Origin: MGBC114844 sp910585855
Lineage (GTDB): Bacteria; Bacillota; Clostridia; Lachnospirales; Lachnospiraceae
Direction: 5' to 3'
NCBI GenBank assembly: GCA_965646165.1
Contig: CBFFYP010000057.1
Coordinates: forward strand, 1-32,265
Length of the DNA stretch: 32,265 nucleotides
Shown: one piece after another, positions 8,428-17,138 of the stretch
Layout of the letters: each line of letters begins with the position of its first letter
How positions within the stretch are numbered: the first letter of the stretch is position 1
Translations under genes and position numbers: made by a program
Notes under the pieces: model-generated
The model's database searches: none
What the model saw: only the letters and a program-made list of their open reading frames with translations
What the model was told of the DNA's origin: nothing

Positions 8428-8453
8428 GGGGCTGTTTATAGTCCCTTTTTTTT
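8428..8453 (+). terminator. Intrinsic terminator in the hemA leader
   Basis: GGGGCT (8428-8433) pairs with AGTCCC (8440-8445), followed by eight T. It ends only 31 nt before the hemA start. It either ends the sulfite reductase-yeiH transcript or works as an attenuator that read-through into hemA must pass. No clear promoter is seen between the hairpin and the start. Confidence 0.6.
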
Positions 8454-8484
8454 GGACAGAAATAGGGAAGGAGAGAAAGGATGT

Positions 8485-9711
8485 ATGCAGTTTGGTTTTT
8501 TGGGAGTGAATTATAAAAATGCATTGTTAGAGATTCGGGATAAGATTTCTTTTACGGAGGGAAAGAAGCTGGAGTTTTTTCAGAGGGCAGAGGCGGTTGG
8601 GGTGGAGCAGTGTATGGTGCTTTCTACTTGTAATCGGAGTGAGGTGTATTATATTTATGAGAAAGAGGAGCAGGAGAGGCAGATTTGGGAAATTTATAGG
8701 GAGATGTTTTCGGATGTGGATTTAAGTGGTTGTTTGGTTCAGCTTTCCGGGGAGGATGCGGTTGCTTATTTATTTCGGATTGCTGCTGGGTTGGAGTCGC
8801 TTGTATTAGGGGAGGATCAGATTCTTGGACAGGTAAAGGAGGCACTGGATGATGCACGGACAATGGGGTATAGTGGGAAGGAATTAAATAAGATTGTGCG
8901 GGATGCGATTACTTGTGCGAAGAGGGTGAAGACGGAGTTTCGGATTAGCGAGAAGTCTTTGTCGGTTAGTTCGGTTGGGATTCGAAAGTTAGATGAAGTG
9001 TTTTCGATTGCTGGGAAGAGGGTTTTGGTGATTGGAAGTGGAAAAACGGCTGTGCTTGCTTTAAAATATATTTATGAGTATCCAGTGGAAAGGGTTGTGG
9101 TATGCAGTCGGACAGAGCAAAATGCCAGACGGCTTTTGGAGAAATTTGATAGGATAGAGGTGATTTCTTATAGGGAGCGGTATCGGGTGATGGCGGAGTG
9201 TGATATTGTGGTTTCTGCTACTCGATCTCCTCATTTGACGGTAAGGAGGGAGCAGTTTTGTCCTATGCGTAGAATGGCTTTTTTGGATTTGGCAGCACCT
9301 CGGGATATTGATACTGCTTTTGGACAAGAGGAGCTGGTGACTTTGATTAATTTGGATACGCTGCAGGGGATTGTGGAGGGGAATCGGCGGGAAAGGGAAG
9401 AGTTGGTGGAAAGGAGTAAGGATGTGATTATACAGGGGGTAAGGGAAACACAGGAGTGGGTGTTTCAGAGTCGGATGGATGAAACGATTGCATCTTTGCA
9501 GCAGCGGTGTGGGGTGATTGTGGAGGATAGTTTTACTTATTTGGATCGGAAAATGGAGATGAATGAGAGGGAGAAAAAGATTTTGAGAAAGGTGTTGAAT
9601 GCTTCACTTCAGAGATTGCTTCGAGAGCCGATACAGGAGATGAAACGGATTGGGACGGAGGAGGAGCAGGAGGAATTTCAGAGGGTGGTGCGGCGGCTTT
9701 TTCAGATGTAG
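8485..9711 (+). CDS. hemA: Glutamyl-tRNA reductase
   Basis: This 408-residue enzyme reduces glutamyl-tRNA(Glu) to glutamate-1-semialdehyde with NADPH, the first step of tetrapyrrole synthesis in the C5 pathway. The nucleophile is C49 in LSTCNRSEVYYIYE. GLESLVLGEDQILGQVKEA follows near 125-143, and the NADPH domain motif VLVIGSGKTAVLALKY is near residue 190. Start 8485 (MQFGFLGVNYKN) is chosen over an ATG 33 nt upstream because it matches the family's start and has AAGGAG about 12 nt before it. It heads a tetrapyrrole pair with the HemC-CobA-HemD gene, separated by repeat A2. HemL and HemB are not in the window. The gene is strikingly rich in G on the coding strand. Confidence 0.95.
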   Translation: MQFGFLGVNYKNALLEIRDKISFTEGKKLEFFQRAEAVGVEQCMVLSTCNRSEVYYIYEKEEQERQIWEIYREMFSDVDLSGCLVQLSGEDAVAYLFRIAAGLESLVLGEDQILGQVKEALDDARTMGYSGKELNKIVRDAITCAKRVKTEFRISEKSLSVSSVGIRKLDEVFSIAGKRVLVIGSGKTAVLALKYIYEYPVERVVVCSRTEQNARRLLEKFDRIEVISYRERYRVMAECDIVVSATRSPHLTVRREQFCPMRRMAFLDLAAPRDIDTAFGQEELVTLINLDTLQGIVEGNRREREELVERSKDVIIQGVRETQEWVFQSRMDETIASLQQRCGVIVEDSFTYLDRKMEMNEREKKILRKVLNASLQRLLREPIQEMKRIGTEEEQEEFQRVVRRLFQM

Positions 9712-9712
9712 G

Positions 9713-10190
9713 GAGGATGTCAGATCTGGCTGGCTGGTTTCCTACCGCAACCTGAATCAAACAAATTTTGAAACCGAGGCGGACGCAAGATTTGGCTGGC
9801 TGGTCTCCTCTGCCTGCTCCGGTCTCCGAGCGGTAAGAAAGTCTAAGGATTCTGAATTTTGGTACATCCAACCGGACGAACCGGGGCGCAATTCGCCCGT
9901 AGAGCAGGCGAAATGTTATTGGAGTAAGGAACATAATACCGGTCATAAGGTGCAGCCTTCTTTGAATACGGGCTAAACACGCCCCTTTTTTTGCACACAC
10001 TGCATGGAAGCAGTATGTGCAAAAAATTCTAGGTGTTGGACAGAATCCTAAGACTTTCTAACCGTTCTCCGAAGTCGCTGGCATAGGAAACCAGCCAGCC
10101 AAATCTCGCTGTTGACTGGATAGCGGAAGAGAAAAGATTGAAATGTTATTCTTTTTTTCGGAGTCAAGAAACAGCCAGATATTTGGAGGG
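9713..10190 (+). repeat. Family A foldback repeat A2 between hemA and hemC-cobA-hemD
   Basis: A type 1-like unit in which AGATTTGGCTGGCTGGTCTCC (about 9790-9810) pairs with GGAAACCAGCCAGCCAAATCT (about 10087-10107). These arms differ from every other copy yet are complementary to each other. The conserved interior includes CCGGGGCGCAATTCGCCC, CGGGCTAAACACGCCCC with a T tract, a GCACACACTGC/GCAGTATGTGC hairpin and AGACTTTCTAACCGTTCTCC. A partial copy of the left arm (GATCTGGCTGGCTGG) also occurs near 9723, and a linker ending GGAGTCAAGAAACAGCCAG follows. The rest of the 562-bp gap is a short AT-rich leader with no strong promoter seen. Confidence 0.82.
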
Positions 10191-10273
10191 TTTATATTTG
10201 GCGTTTCCTTTATTTGTGAATTAAAATTAAAAAAGCTGTAAATGGGTGTAAAATATAAAACAGGAGAAAGATT

Positions 10274-12649
10274 ATGAAATATAGAATTGCAACAAGAGGT
10301 TCTCAATTGGCACTTGTACAGGCGAATTATGTACGGAAACGTTTGATGCAGGCGTATCCTGAGAATGAATTTGAAATTTTGGTGGTAAAGACAAAGGGGG
10401 ATCTTGTATTGGATCGACCGCTGGATCAGATTGGGGAGAAGGGTGTATTTGTAAAGGAGATTGAAGAAAAGATTTTAAATGGGGAGGCAGACATTGGGGT
10501 GCATAGTATGAAGGATATGCCCTCTATTTTGGCTGATGGGCTTGTATTTGCAAAGGCATGGAAGCGGGAGGATGTGAGAGATGTGCTGATTTTGCGGGAG
10601 AGAGGTTCGTTGGAGGAACTGCCGAAGGGGGCGGTGATTGGAACTGGGAGTAAGCGGCGGCAGGTGCAGTTAAAGAGTTTAAGAGAGGATTTAAGGGTAG
10701 TTGGGATTCGGGGGAATGTGGATACTCGGATTCGAAAAATGGAGGAAGAAAAGCTGGATGGGCTTTTGTTGGCGGCTGCTGGGCTGCATCGTCTGGGGAA
10801 AGAAGATCGGATTACACAGTATTTGGATGTGGAGCAGATGATTCCTGCACCGGCTCAGGGGGTTTTGGCATTGGAGATTCGAAAAGAGGATAAACGGCTT
10901 CTTGAGATGCTGGATGCGCTGAGTGATATGGAAACGGTTAAGACTGTGGAAGTGGAACGGGAGTTTTTGTTGGAAATGGGAGGGGATTGTCATGTCCCGA
11001 TAGGGGCGGTCTGCAGAAAGGAAGCGGATGGGAAATATTGTCTTTTGGCTATGTTTGGAAATAGGTCTGGAGGGAAACAGGCTTATGCGGAAGTGAGAGG
11101 GGATGATACAAAGGGATTGGCGCAAAAGGCGGCAGTTCAGATTCGGCAGCAGATAGCGGGACGGGTTTATCTGGTTGGGGGAGGTCCGGGTGATCCGAAA
11201 TTGATTACGGTAGGAGGGGCTTGTGCTATTCGGAAGGCGGATTGTATTATTTATGATCGGCTTTCTTCTCCTGAGCTGTTGGAGGAGGCAAAAGAGGGGT
11301 GTGAAAAGATTTATGTGGGAAAGGCAAACCATTGTCATACGATGAAGCAGGAAGAAATCAATCGGCTTTTGGTGGAAAAGAGCATGGAGTATGAAACGGT
11401 GGTTCGCCTGAAGGGGGGAGATGTCTATGTATTTGGACGTGGCGGAGAAGAGGGGATATTTTTAAGAGAGAAGGGAGTGCCGTTTACTGTGATTCCGGGT
11501 GTGACTTCTGGGATTGCGGGGCTTTCTTATGCGGGAATTCCGATCACCCATCGTGGAGTGGCGTCCGGGTTTCATATTGTGACGGCGCATGATAGGCGGG
11601 ATGAATTGGCAGATATTGATTTTAAGGCAATGGCTAAAGGGAAGGAAACTTGTGTGTTTTTGATGGGGCTTAGTAAGGTGGGAGAAATTGCTGAGCGGCT
11701 GATAGAGGCGGGAATGTCGAAAGAGGCAAAAGCAGCGGTGATTTCCTGTGCTACAACGGTTAGGCAAAAGACTTGTGTGTCGGATTTGGAGCATATTGAG
11801 GAAGAGGTAAAACGGGCGGAGTTGATTTCTCCGGCTTTGATTGTGGTAGGGGATGTGGTTTCTTTTAGAGATAAGTTAAATTTTTTTGAAGAGTATCCTT
11901 TGTCTGGAAAACGGTATTTGATTCCTAAGATTGGGGAGAGTGTTACACGGTTGAAGGAACTTTTGTCAGAGCAGGGAGCGGCTGTGGAGGAAGTGCAGAT
12001 CGGAAGGATTGTAAAGAAAAATGTACAGATTTTGGAAGCGGAAATAAAAGAAGTGGAGTGGATTATTTTTACCAGTAAGAATGGGGTAGAAGGGTTTTTT
12101 GAAAATTTTTATAAAAGTCGGTTGGATATACGGAAACTGGCGGGGTGTCAGATTGCAGTGATTGGAGAAAAGACAGCGGAGGAGCTGCAAAAGTATGGGT
12201 TATATGCGGATTTTGTTCCGAAACGGTATGAGAGTGATGTTTTTGCCAAAGAGTTTAAAGAGTTGCTGACTGGGGAGGAGAAGGTGTGGTATGTAAAGGC
12301 AGGAAATGCAGATGGAGGTTTGAAAGAGGCATTGAAAGGATGTTGCAGGCTAGAGGAGGTTGTGGTCTATGAAAATCAGGCTGTGGAACTGGATTTGGAG
12401 AAGATCGGGGCATTGGAGGAGTATGACGGGATTTGTTTTACCTGTGCTTCTTCTGTGGAGAGAATGTTTCAGGGGTTGGGGCAGAAGATGGGACAGTGTA
12501 AAAGATTTTATAGTATTGGGGGGAGGACGACGGCTTGTTTGGAGGATTATGGGGTTGAAAAGAGCAAGATTTTGCAGGCGTCACAGGCTGATTATGAAGG
12601 AATTGTGAGGAGTTGTATGGAGGGAACGCAGAAAGCGGAATTTTGCTGA
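10274..12649 (+). CDS. hemC/cobA/hemD: Trifunctional HemC-CobA-HemD (porphobilinogen deaminase / uroporphyrinogen-III methyltransferase / uroporphyrinogen-III synthase)
   Basis: One 791-residue chain holds three enzymes that turn porphobilinogen into precorrin-2. Residues 1-295 are HemC: it starts KYRIATRGSQLALVQA and has the dipyrromethane cysteine C239 in GGDCHVPIG. Residues 297-535 are the SAM-dependent CobA/SUMT domain with VYLVGGGPGDPKLITVGG and RLKGGDVYVFGRGGEE. From about 545 is a HemD domain beginning GKRYLIPKI, with IIFTSKNGVEGFF and FTCASSVERMF. HemC-HemD and CobA-HemD fusions are common; all three together is a clostridial arrangement. With hemA it supplies siroheme (after oxidation and iron insertion by an enzyme not seen here) for the sulfite reductase, and possibly cobalamin. 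AGGAG precedes the ATG. Confidence 0.95.
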   Translation: MKYRIATRGSQLALVQANYVRKRLMQAYPENEFEILVVKTKGDLVLDRPLDQIGEKGVFVKEIEEKILNGEADIGVHSMKDMPSILADGLVFAKAWKREDVRDVLILRERGSLEELPKGAVIGTGSKRRQVQLKSLREDLRVVGIRGNVDTRIRKMEEEKLDGLLLAAAGLHRLGKEDRITQYLDVEQMIPAPAQGVLALEIRKEDKRLLEMLDALSDMETVKTVEVEREFLLEMGGDCHVPIGAVCRKEADGKYCLLAMFGNRSGGKQAYAEVRGDDTKGLAQKAAVQIRQQIAGRVYLVGGGPGDPKLITVGGACAIRKADCIIYDRLSSPELLEEAKEGCEKIYVGKANHCHTMKQEEINRLLVEKSMEYETVVRLKGGDVYVFGRGGEEGIFLREKGVPFTVIPGVTSGIAGLSYAGIPITHRGVASGFHIVTAHDRRDELADIDFKAMAKGKETCVFLMGLSKVGEIAERLIEAGMSKEAKAAVISCATTVRQKTCVSDLEHIEEEVKRAELISPALIVVGDVVSFRDKLNFFEEYPLSGKRYLIPKIGESVTRLKELLSEQGAAVEEVQIGRIVKKNVQILEAEIKEVEWIIFTSKNGVEGFFENFYKSRLDIRKLAGCQIAVIGEKTAEELQKYGLYADFVPKRYESDVFAKEFKELLTGEEKVWYVKAGNADGGLKEALKGCCRLEEVVVYENQAVELDLEKIGALEEYDGICFTCASSVERMFQGLGQKMGQCKRFYSIGGRTTACLEDYGVEKSKILQASQADYEGIVRSCMEGTQKAEFC

Positions 12650-12684
12650 GAGTATCAAGTGTTTTAATATGTTTTTGGGGGAGG

Positions 12685-13045
12685 GGACGCCAGATTCGAA
12701 AACGGTAAACCGCCTGCTGTTCCAGTTTCCAAAAAGTAAGAAGTTCTAAGACTTCTGCAGGGTTATGCATCTAACCGGACAGACCAGAGCGCAATTCGCC
12801 CTCATGGCAGCCAAAACGAAATGGACATACCAAACGATTCCATCTGTTACAAAACAATTCCATTTCGATACGCCGGGCTAAGCACGCTCCTTTTTTTTCA
12901 CACACTGCATGGAAGCAGTATGTGAAAAAAATCTTATGTTCTTAAGCAGAAGTCAAGAACTTCTAACTTTTCTCCAAAGTCACTGCAGGCGGTTCACCGT
13001 TTTCGAATCTGGTTGTTTTTTGACCCCGGAACGAAAAAAGAATTT
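12685..13045 (-). repeat. Family A foldback repeat A3 (type 2 unit plus half linker)
   Basis: Starts with the composite terminus GGACGCCAGA (12685-12694). Its outer arm CCAGATTCGAAAACGG then AAACCGCCTGC pairs with GCAGGCGGTTCACCGTTTTCGAATCTGG near 12984-13011. The copy at 27075-27404 has GGGCAGCCTGC/GCAGGCTGCCC at the same place, another paired substitution. Interior hairpins (GCGCAATTCGCCC; CACACACTGC/GCAGTATGTG flanked by T and A runs) are kept. The linker half TTTTTTGACCCCGGAACGAAAAAAG follows, and no type 1 unit is present. It is a half element lying after the hemC-cobA-hemD gene. Confidence 0.82.
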
Positions 13046-13159
13046 TATTTTTTCTGCGTTTGGTGAAAGTTCCTTTTTTATGGTTTCTTTTATCTAAAAG
13101 CCTAATTAAAGTAAGATACTTTACGTCACAGGTTACAGAGAACATTTTATGATTTGTTG

Positions 13160-13252
13160 CTATTTTTTCGATATGGAATACACAGCCGAAAGCGGAATGG
13201 TGTTCGATGCAGGGTCATCATTTCCCGTTGGCACTTAGGCACGGTATTGCTG
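13160..13252 (+). repeat. Truncated family B repeat B4
   Basis: GATATGGAATACACAGCCGAAAGCGG carries the family flank (compare GTCCGATATGGAAA at B1). The first half of the conserved core follows: GGGTCATCATTTCCCGTTGG, CACTTAGGCACGGTATT. The second half and right arm are missing; the sequence runs into an unrelated hairpin at 13255. Confidence 0.7.
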
Positions 13253-13254
13253 TG

Positions 13255-13300
13255 AAAAAGTGGTTTTCGATGAAATTTGTCGAATACCACTTTTTTTTTC
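13255..13300. terminator. Terminator-like hairpin before the surface-protein cluster
   Basis: AAAAAGTGGTTTTCGA (13255-13270) pairs with TCGAATACCACTTTTT (13280-13295) with one mismatch, and a longer T tract follows. It can work as an intrinsic terminator in either direction because A and T runs flank both sides. A short CAGATTG-TTT-CAATCTG hairpin follows at 13302-13318. Confidence 0.65.
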
Positions 13301-13445
13301 ACAGATTGTTTCAATCTGCGAAATTAGAAACGTATTATTATAATGTATAAAATCGGAAAAATTATGTGAAGGTGTTACTTAGGGATTGTTATGTTAAGGG
13401 GTTAAAGAGTTATATAAATAAAAGAACATGTTTAGGAGGTTGAAA

Positions 13446-14426
13446 ATGAAAAAATATTATAAGAAAGGTTTAGGAATAAGCCTGACAACCATGTTGATGC
13501 TAGGAACAGTTTCTGTGAATGTAGTTCCATTTCATATTGCAAGTTATGCAAAAGTATATGAAGAAAATATGTTTGATATTAAAATGGAAGATAAAACAGA
13601 AAAGGATATTGAAAATAGTAACATTTTATTTAATAGTGAAATTGTTACTATGGGTACAGAAAGTGATTTTGAAATTGATGAAAATGGTGTTTTAACATGG
13701 TATGATGGTAATGGTGGAAGGGTAGTTATTCCAGAAGGAGTTATCGGTATAGGAGAGTATGTTTTTTCTGATTGTAGTAATCTGACAAAAATAACTTTTT
13801 CAGAAAATCTTGCCAGTATAGGAGATGGTGTATTTGAAAATTGCAGTGGTTTGAAAGAGGTAACTTTGCCGGAAGGAGTTACCAGCATGGGAAAAGATGC
13901 ATTTCAAAGATGTAGTAGTTTGAAAGAAATTACTCTTTCAAAAGAATTTCGTGCTATAGAAGAAGTTGTTTTTAATGGATGTACAAGTTTGGAAAAAATT
14001 GTTATTCCGGGAAACCCTAATATAGCGAAAGGGGCGTTTTATGATTGCAGAGAGAAATTAACGATTTATTGTGAACCTGATTCTTGGGCTGAGGAATATG
14101 CATATTTTGATGATATTCCTTATCACTATATTGATCATAACAGTGATTTAGAGTCTTCAAAAAATCAATCACTGGTGAATAATATAACTCCTGTTACAGG
14201 TGAATGGATCAAGGATACTATTGACTGGCGATATAAAAATGAAGATAACAGTTATTCTGCAAATAAATGGCAGCTGATTAACGGCAAATGGTATTTCTTT
14301 CAAAAAACAGAGTATATGGCAGTTGGGTGGATATATGATAATTATAAATGGTATTATTTAAATGAGGATGGTTCTGTCAACTACCCATCCCCTAAAGGGA
14401 ATGGGCTTGTAACTGCCCAGTCGTAG
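13446..14426 (+). CDS. BspA-like leucine-rich-repeat, wall-binding surface protein, 5' part (interrupted by IS-like element)
   Basis: Start 13446 follows AGGAGG with 6 nt spacing; an ATG at 13428 lies before that site. A signal peptide (MKKYYKKGLGISLTTMLMLG, cleaved near AKVY) is followed by four BspA/TpLRR-type repeats, residues about 90-215 (for example IPEGVIGIGEYVFSDCSNL). Wall-binding (choline-binding-like) repeats start near 250 with NKWQLINGKWYFFQ and YKWYYLNEDG. From 14379 the frame enters a mobile element and stops at 14424-14426 after about 15 foreign residues. The true C-terminus lies at 14787-14999 in the same frame. Such proteins are exported and held at the cell wall; adhesion is the usual suggestion. 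The gene is AT-rich. Confidence 0.85.
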   Translation: MKKYYKKGLGISLTTMLMLGTVSVNVVPFHIASYAKVYEENMFDIKMEDKTEKDIENSNILFNSEIVTMGTESDFEIDENGVLTWYDGNGGRVVIPEGVIGIGEYVFSDCSNLTKITFSENLASIGDGVFENCSGLKEVTLPEGVTSMGKDAFQRCSSLKEITLSKEFRAIEEVVFNGCTSLEKIVIPGNPNIAKGAFYDCREKLTIYCEPDSWAEEYAYFDDIPYHYIDHNSDLESSKNQSLVNNITPVTGEWIKDTIDWRYKNEDNSYSANKWQLINGKWYFFQKTEYMAVGWIYDNYKWYYLNEDGSVNYPSPKGNGLVTAQS

Positions 14427-14786
14427 TAACGGCTTACGCCTCCGACCTTTAAATCTCGATAAGTATTACTACTTAAAGTAGCGTTACATCACAGGATGGT
14501 TGACAACACCCTTTACAACAAAGATATACTCTGCTGTAACTGCATCCGGTACTGAAACTTCCCATGCCATGCAGTTGGTTTTTATACGTTTAAAATTTTA
14601 CATTCACAACGATTGGTGTGAAAAACCTCTTATCTTAACTTTTCAAAGTACAAAGAGTGCCTTCAAAGCAATCCATTGCTCCCAACGGTTTTCTCTATGT
14701 ATGTATGATAACACAAGATAGCATTTTTTGCAAGAATTTATAAGGCTTCTCCCACCGCCTAAAGACAGTGGGTTTCCGCCTGCGAC
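14379..14786. mobile_element. Short IS200/IS605-like non-autonomous element
   Basis: About 408 bp with no transposase gene, inserted in the BspA-like gene. The left end carries the hairpin CCCATCCCC-TAAA-GGGAATGGG (14384-14405) and the right end CCCACCGCCTAAAGACAGTGGG (14751-14772). Subterminal hairpins without terminal inverted repeats or a target duplication are typical of IS200/IS605 and IS1341 (TnpB) elements. The flanks read GTC-AAC at the left and GAC-AAC at the right, so the exact end is ambiguous by 3 nt. Removing 408 bp restores the host reading frame. It probably moves with a transposase supplied from elsewhere. Short frames inside are not convincing genes. Confidence 0.6.
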
Positions 14787-14999
14787 AACAGAAAGGATTT
14801 TATTTATGAATGGATTAAGTATCAGAATATATGGTACTATGCAGGAGCAGATGAACTGTTAAAAGTGGGTTGGTTACAGTTATCAGGAAATTGGAATAAT
14901 CATTGGTATTACCTAGATGTGAAAAATGGAGATTGTTTGATTAATACAGTTACTCCAGATGGTTATATTGTTGATGAAAATGGAGCTTGGATTCTATAA
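14787..14999 (+). pseudogene. 3' part of the interrupted BspA-like wall-binding protein
   Basis: In the same frame as 13446-14378, this stretch encodes EWIKYQNIWYYAGADELL, then WLQLSGNWNNHWYYLDVKNG, and ends TPDGYIVDENGAWIL. That ending closely matches the C-termini of the neighbouring wall-binding proteins (compare TPDGYQVDKNGAWIE at 17053). It has no start codon or ribosome site of its own. Joined to the 5' part it would give a 381-residue protein. Confidence 0.8.
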
Positions 15000-15174
15000 G
15001 AGTTATGAAAAAAATAAAAATGTATTTACATGAATAAAAAGAAAGAAGTATGAATTTTCTATGATGATATTATGAATTTGAAAAAGAAACTATAGAAAAG
15101 GAGTACTTCTTTTATTAAAAGGATAAGAAAAAATAAAAAAGATTTTGCAGGTTAAAAGAATAAGAAAAGCATAG

Positions 15175-15918
15175 GAGATTAGTGAGGATCAAATTGTTGC
15201 AACAAGTATAGAAAGTGATTTTGAAATCGATGAAAATGGTGTTTTAATTGCATATCATGGTACTGATGAGGAGGTAATAGTTCCAAATAGTGTTACTTCA
15301 ATTGGTAATTTTGCTTTTTTTAGATGTAGTTCTTTAACAGGAAATTCTTTATCAGAAGTAGAAATAGTAATAAAGCATAATGATGATATTATCAGTAAAG
15401 TAACATTTTCTTCTTCAAACAATCATGTTTTGATTGAAGAAAATAATAATTCAAATACTGGAAATGGGAATGGTTCAAATAATAATTCCAGTAATAATAT
15501 TGGTTCTTCTGGAAATCATTCAGGAACAAATAGCAGTTTTAGTTTAGATGATGATTCGGATAATACAAATAATGATAAAATTACTAATATAAAAACAGTT
15601 TCTTCAATAGGAAAATGGGTTAAAGATTATACTGATTGGTGGTATCAAAATGCAGACAATAGCTATCCTGCTAACAAATGGCAATTTATAGATAATAAGT
15701 GGTATTTTTTTAATAAAGCTGGTTATATGGTAACAGGATGGATTTTAAGTAATAACAAGTGGTATTATTTAGGAATAGATGGTGCTATGGTAGAAAATAG
15801 CTGGATATTGGATAAAGAAAAATGGTATTTCTTAAAAGGTAGCAACGGTGATATGGCAGTAAGTTGTATTATACCAAACGGATATCAAGTGGATAAAAAT
15901 GGTGTATGGATAAAATAA
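15175..15918 (+). pseudogene. BspA-like wall-binding protein paralogue with decayed 5' end
   Basis: An open frame begins after a stop at 15172-15174. It reads TSIESDFEIDENGVLIAYHG, parallel to the intact paralogue's GTESDFEIDENGVLTWYDG, then a single leucine-rich repeat (IVPNSVTSIGNFAFFRCSSL). An Asn/Ser-rich linker (about 15430-15580) and three wall-binding repeats ending PNGYQVDKNGVWIK follow. No ATG with a ribosome site and no signal peptide are found upstream; only a TTG (15430) could start within the frame. The 15000-15170 stretch holds fragments of a lysine-rich leader with stops. I read it as a 5'-degraded relative of the gene at 13446. Expression from a non-ATG start cannot be excluded. 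Confidence 0.7.
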
Positions 15919-16048
15919 AAGGATTGTTCACGATATTTATATAAAGATAGAGTAAAAATATTGGATTCTAAATAACAAGAACAGAATTATATTTTATGCA
16001 TTAGATATTCAGTAATATTTATATAAAATCAGATAGGGGAGAAAAAAG

Positions 16049-17053
16049 ATGAAAGTAAAAATAAAAAAATGTAATTATTACATAGGCATATTAGGGATTA
16101 GTATTTTATCAATATTATCCAAATATAATATCAGTTTGGCAAAGGCAAGTGACAGTACTTTTATCGCTTCTGAATATCAGGATAAAGAAGAATATAATAA
16201 AGAAAAAATATTGAAATTTTCTGTATTGTCAGAAGAAATTTTATTAGGAGAGGAAAGACAGGAAGAATATCCAGATGCATTTCCGCTTCCAGAATTAACA
16301 GGGGATTGGAGAAAGGATATTATAGCGGTTGCTGAGTCGCAATTAGGATATAAAGGATCAGATGATGGATCTACTATATTTGGAGCATGGGCAGGGGATG
16401 CAAAGCAGGCTTGGTGTTCAGAGTTTGCTTCTTGGTGTGCCTGTCAGGCGGGTATTCCAGAAACAGTATTTCCAAAAAAGAGAAGTTCTCGTAGATTTTA
16501 TAATTATTATTCAGAGATGGGGCGTTTTTATTTTTTGGAGGGAGGTATTCGTCCAGAGGTTAGCGGTTATGGAAATAATTATGCAGGGATACTGTCATTG
16601 AAAGATTTACAGCCGGGAGATATTATTTTAAAAGAAACAGATGGAGATTACAGCAACGGAGCGGATCATACAGGATTATTTGTCAGAATAGAGAACGGAA
16701 AAGTGCTTTATATATCAGGAAACAGCAGTAAGACGGTAGAAGAGAAAATTTGTCCGATAGAAAAGATCCATGGTATCTGTAAACCAGATTATGATATAAA
16801 AAAAATCGGCTGGCAGTATGAAGATAATCAGTGGTACTATTGGGATCAAAAAAGTGGTGATAAAAGAATCGGATGGCAGTATATTGATGAAAAGTGGTAT
16901 TATTTGGATGAACAGAATGGCAATATGAAAATTGGCTGGCAGTATATTAACGATAAGTGGTATTATCTGGATATGCAGAGCGGTGCTTGTTTGTTAGATA
17001 CAATTACTCCAGATGGCTATCAAGTAGATAAAAACGGAGCATGGATTGAATAA
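16049..17053 (+). CDS. Secreted CHAP-like cysteine peptidase/amidase with wall-binding repeats
   Basis: A 334-residue protein with a signal or anchor segment (YIGILGISILSILSKYNISL, residues 11-30). The catalytic domain spans about 88-245: C123 in AWCSEFASWC, H207 in GADHTGLFVR and N225 in ISGNSS form the expected Cys-His-Asn triad of a CHAP/amidase-like peptidoglycan hydrolase. Three wall-binding repeats follow (GWQYEDNQWYYWDQKSG, GWQYIDEKWYYLDEQNG, GWQYINDKWYYLDMQSG), then the shared cap TPDGYQVDKNGAWIE. GGGG lies 8 nt before the ATG. It probably cleaves peptide cross-links in the wall. It sits in a run of four proteins sharing the same C-terminal module. A purely structural role cannot be ruled out. 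Confidence 0.85.
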   Translation: MKVKIKKCNYYIGILGISILSILSKYNISLAKASDSTFIASEYQDKEEYNKEKILKFSVLSEEILLGEERQEEYPDAFPLPELTGDWRKDIIAVAESQLGYKGSDDGSTIFGAWAGDAKQAWCSEFASWCACQAGIPETVFPKKRSSRRFYNYYSEMGRFYFLEGGIRPEVSGYGNNYAGILSLKDLQPGDIILKETDGDYSNGADHTGLFVRIENGKVLYISGNSSKTVEEKICPIEKIHGICKPDYDIKKIGWQYEDNQWYYWDQKSGDKRIGWQYIDEKWYYLDEQNGNMKIGWQYINDKWYYLDMQSGACLLDTITPDGYQVDKNGAWIE

Positions 17054-17138
17054 TAAAAAGCAGCATTGAAGAGTAGCAGAGATTGTGTTATAGTGGGATT
17101 GGAAATTAATTCTTATCATTTCATTAGGAGGCGCAGTT

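Noticed and set aside
14500..14721. A 73-codon frame within the IS605-like element, and a minus-strand frame ending FVVKGVVNHPVM.
   Set aside because: No transposase motif or ribosome site; too short for TnpA or TnpB. Treated as internal sequence or relic.
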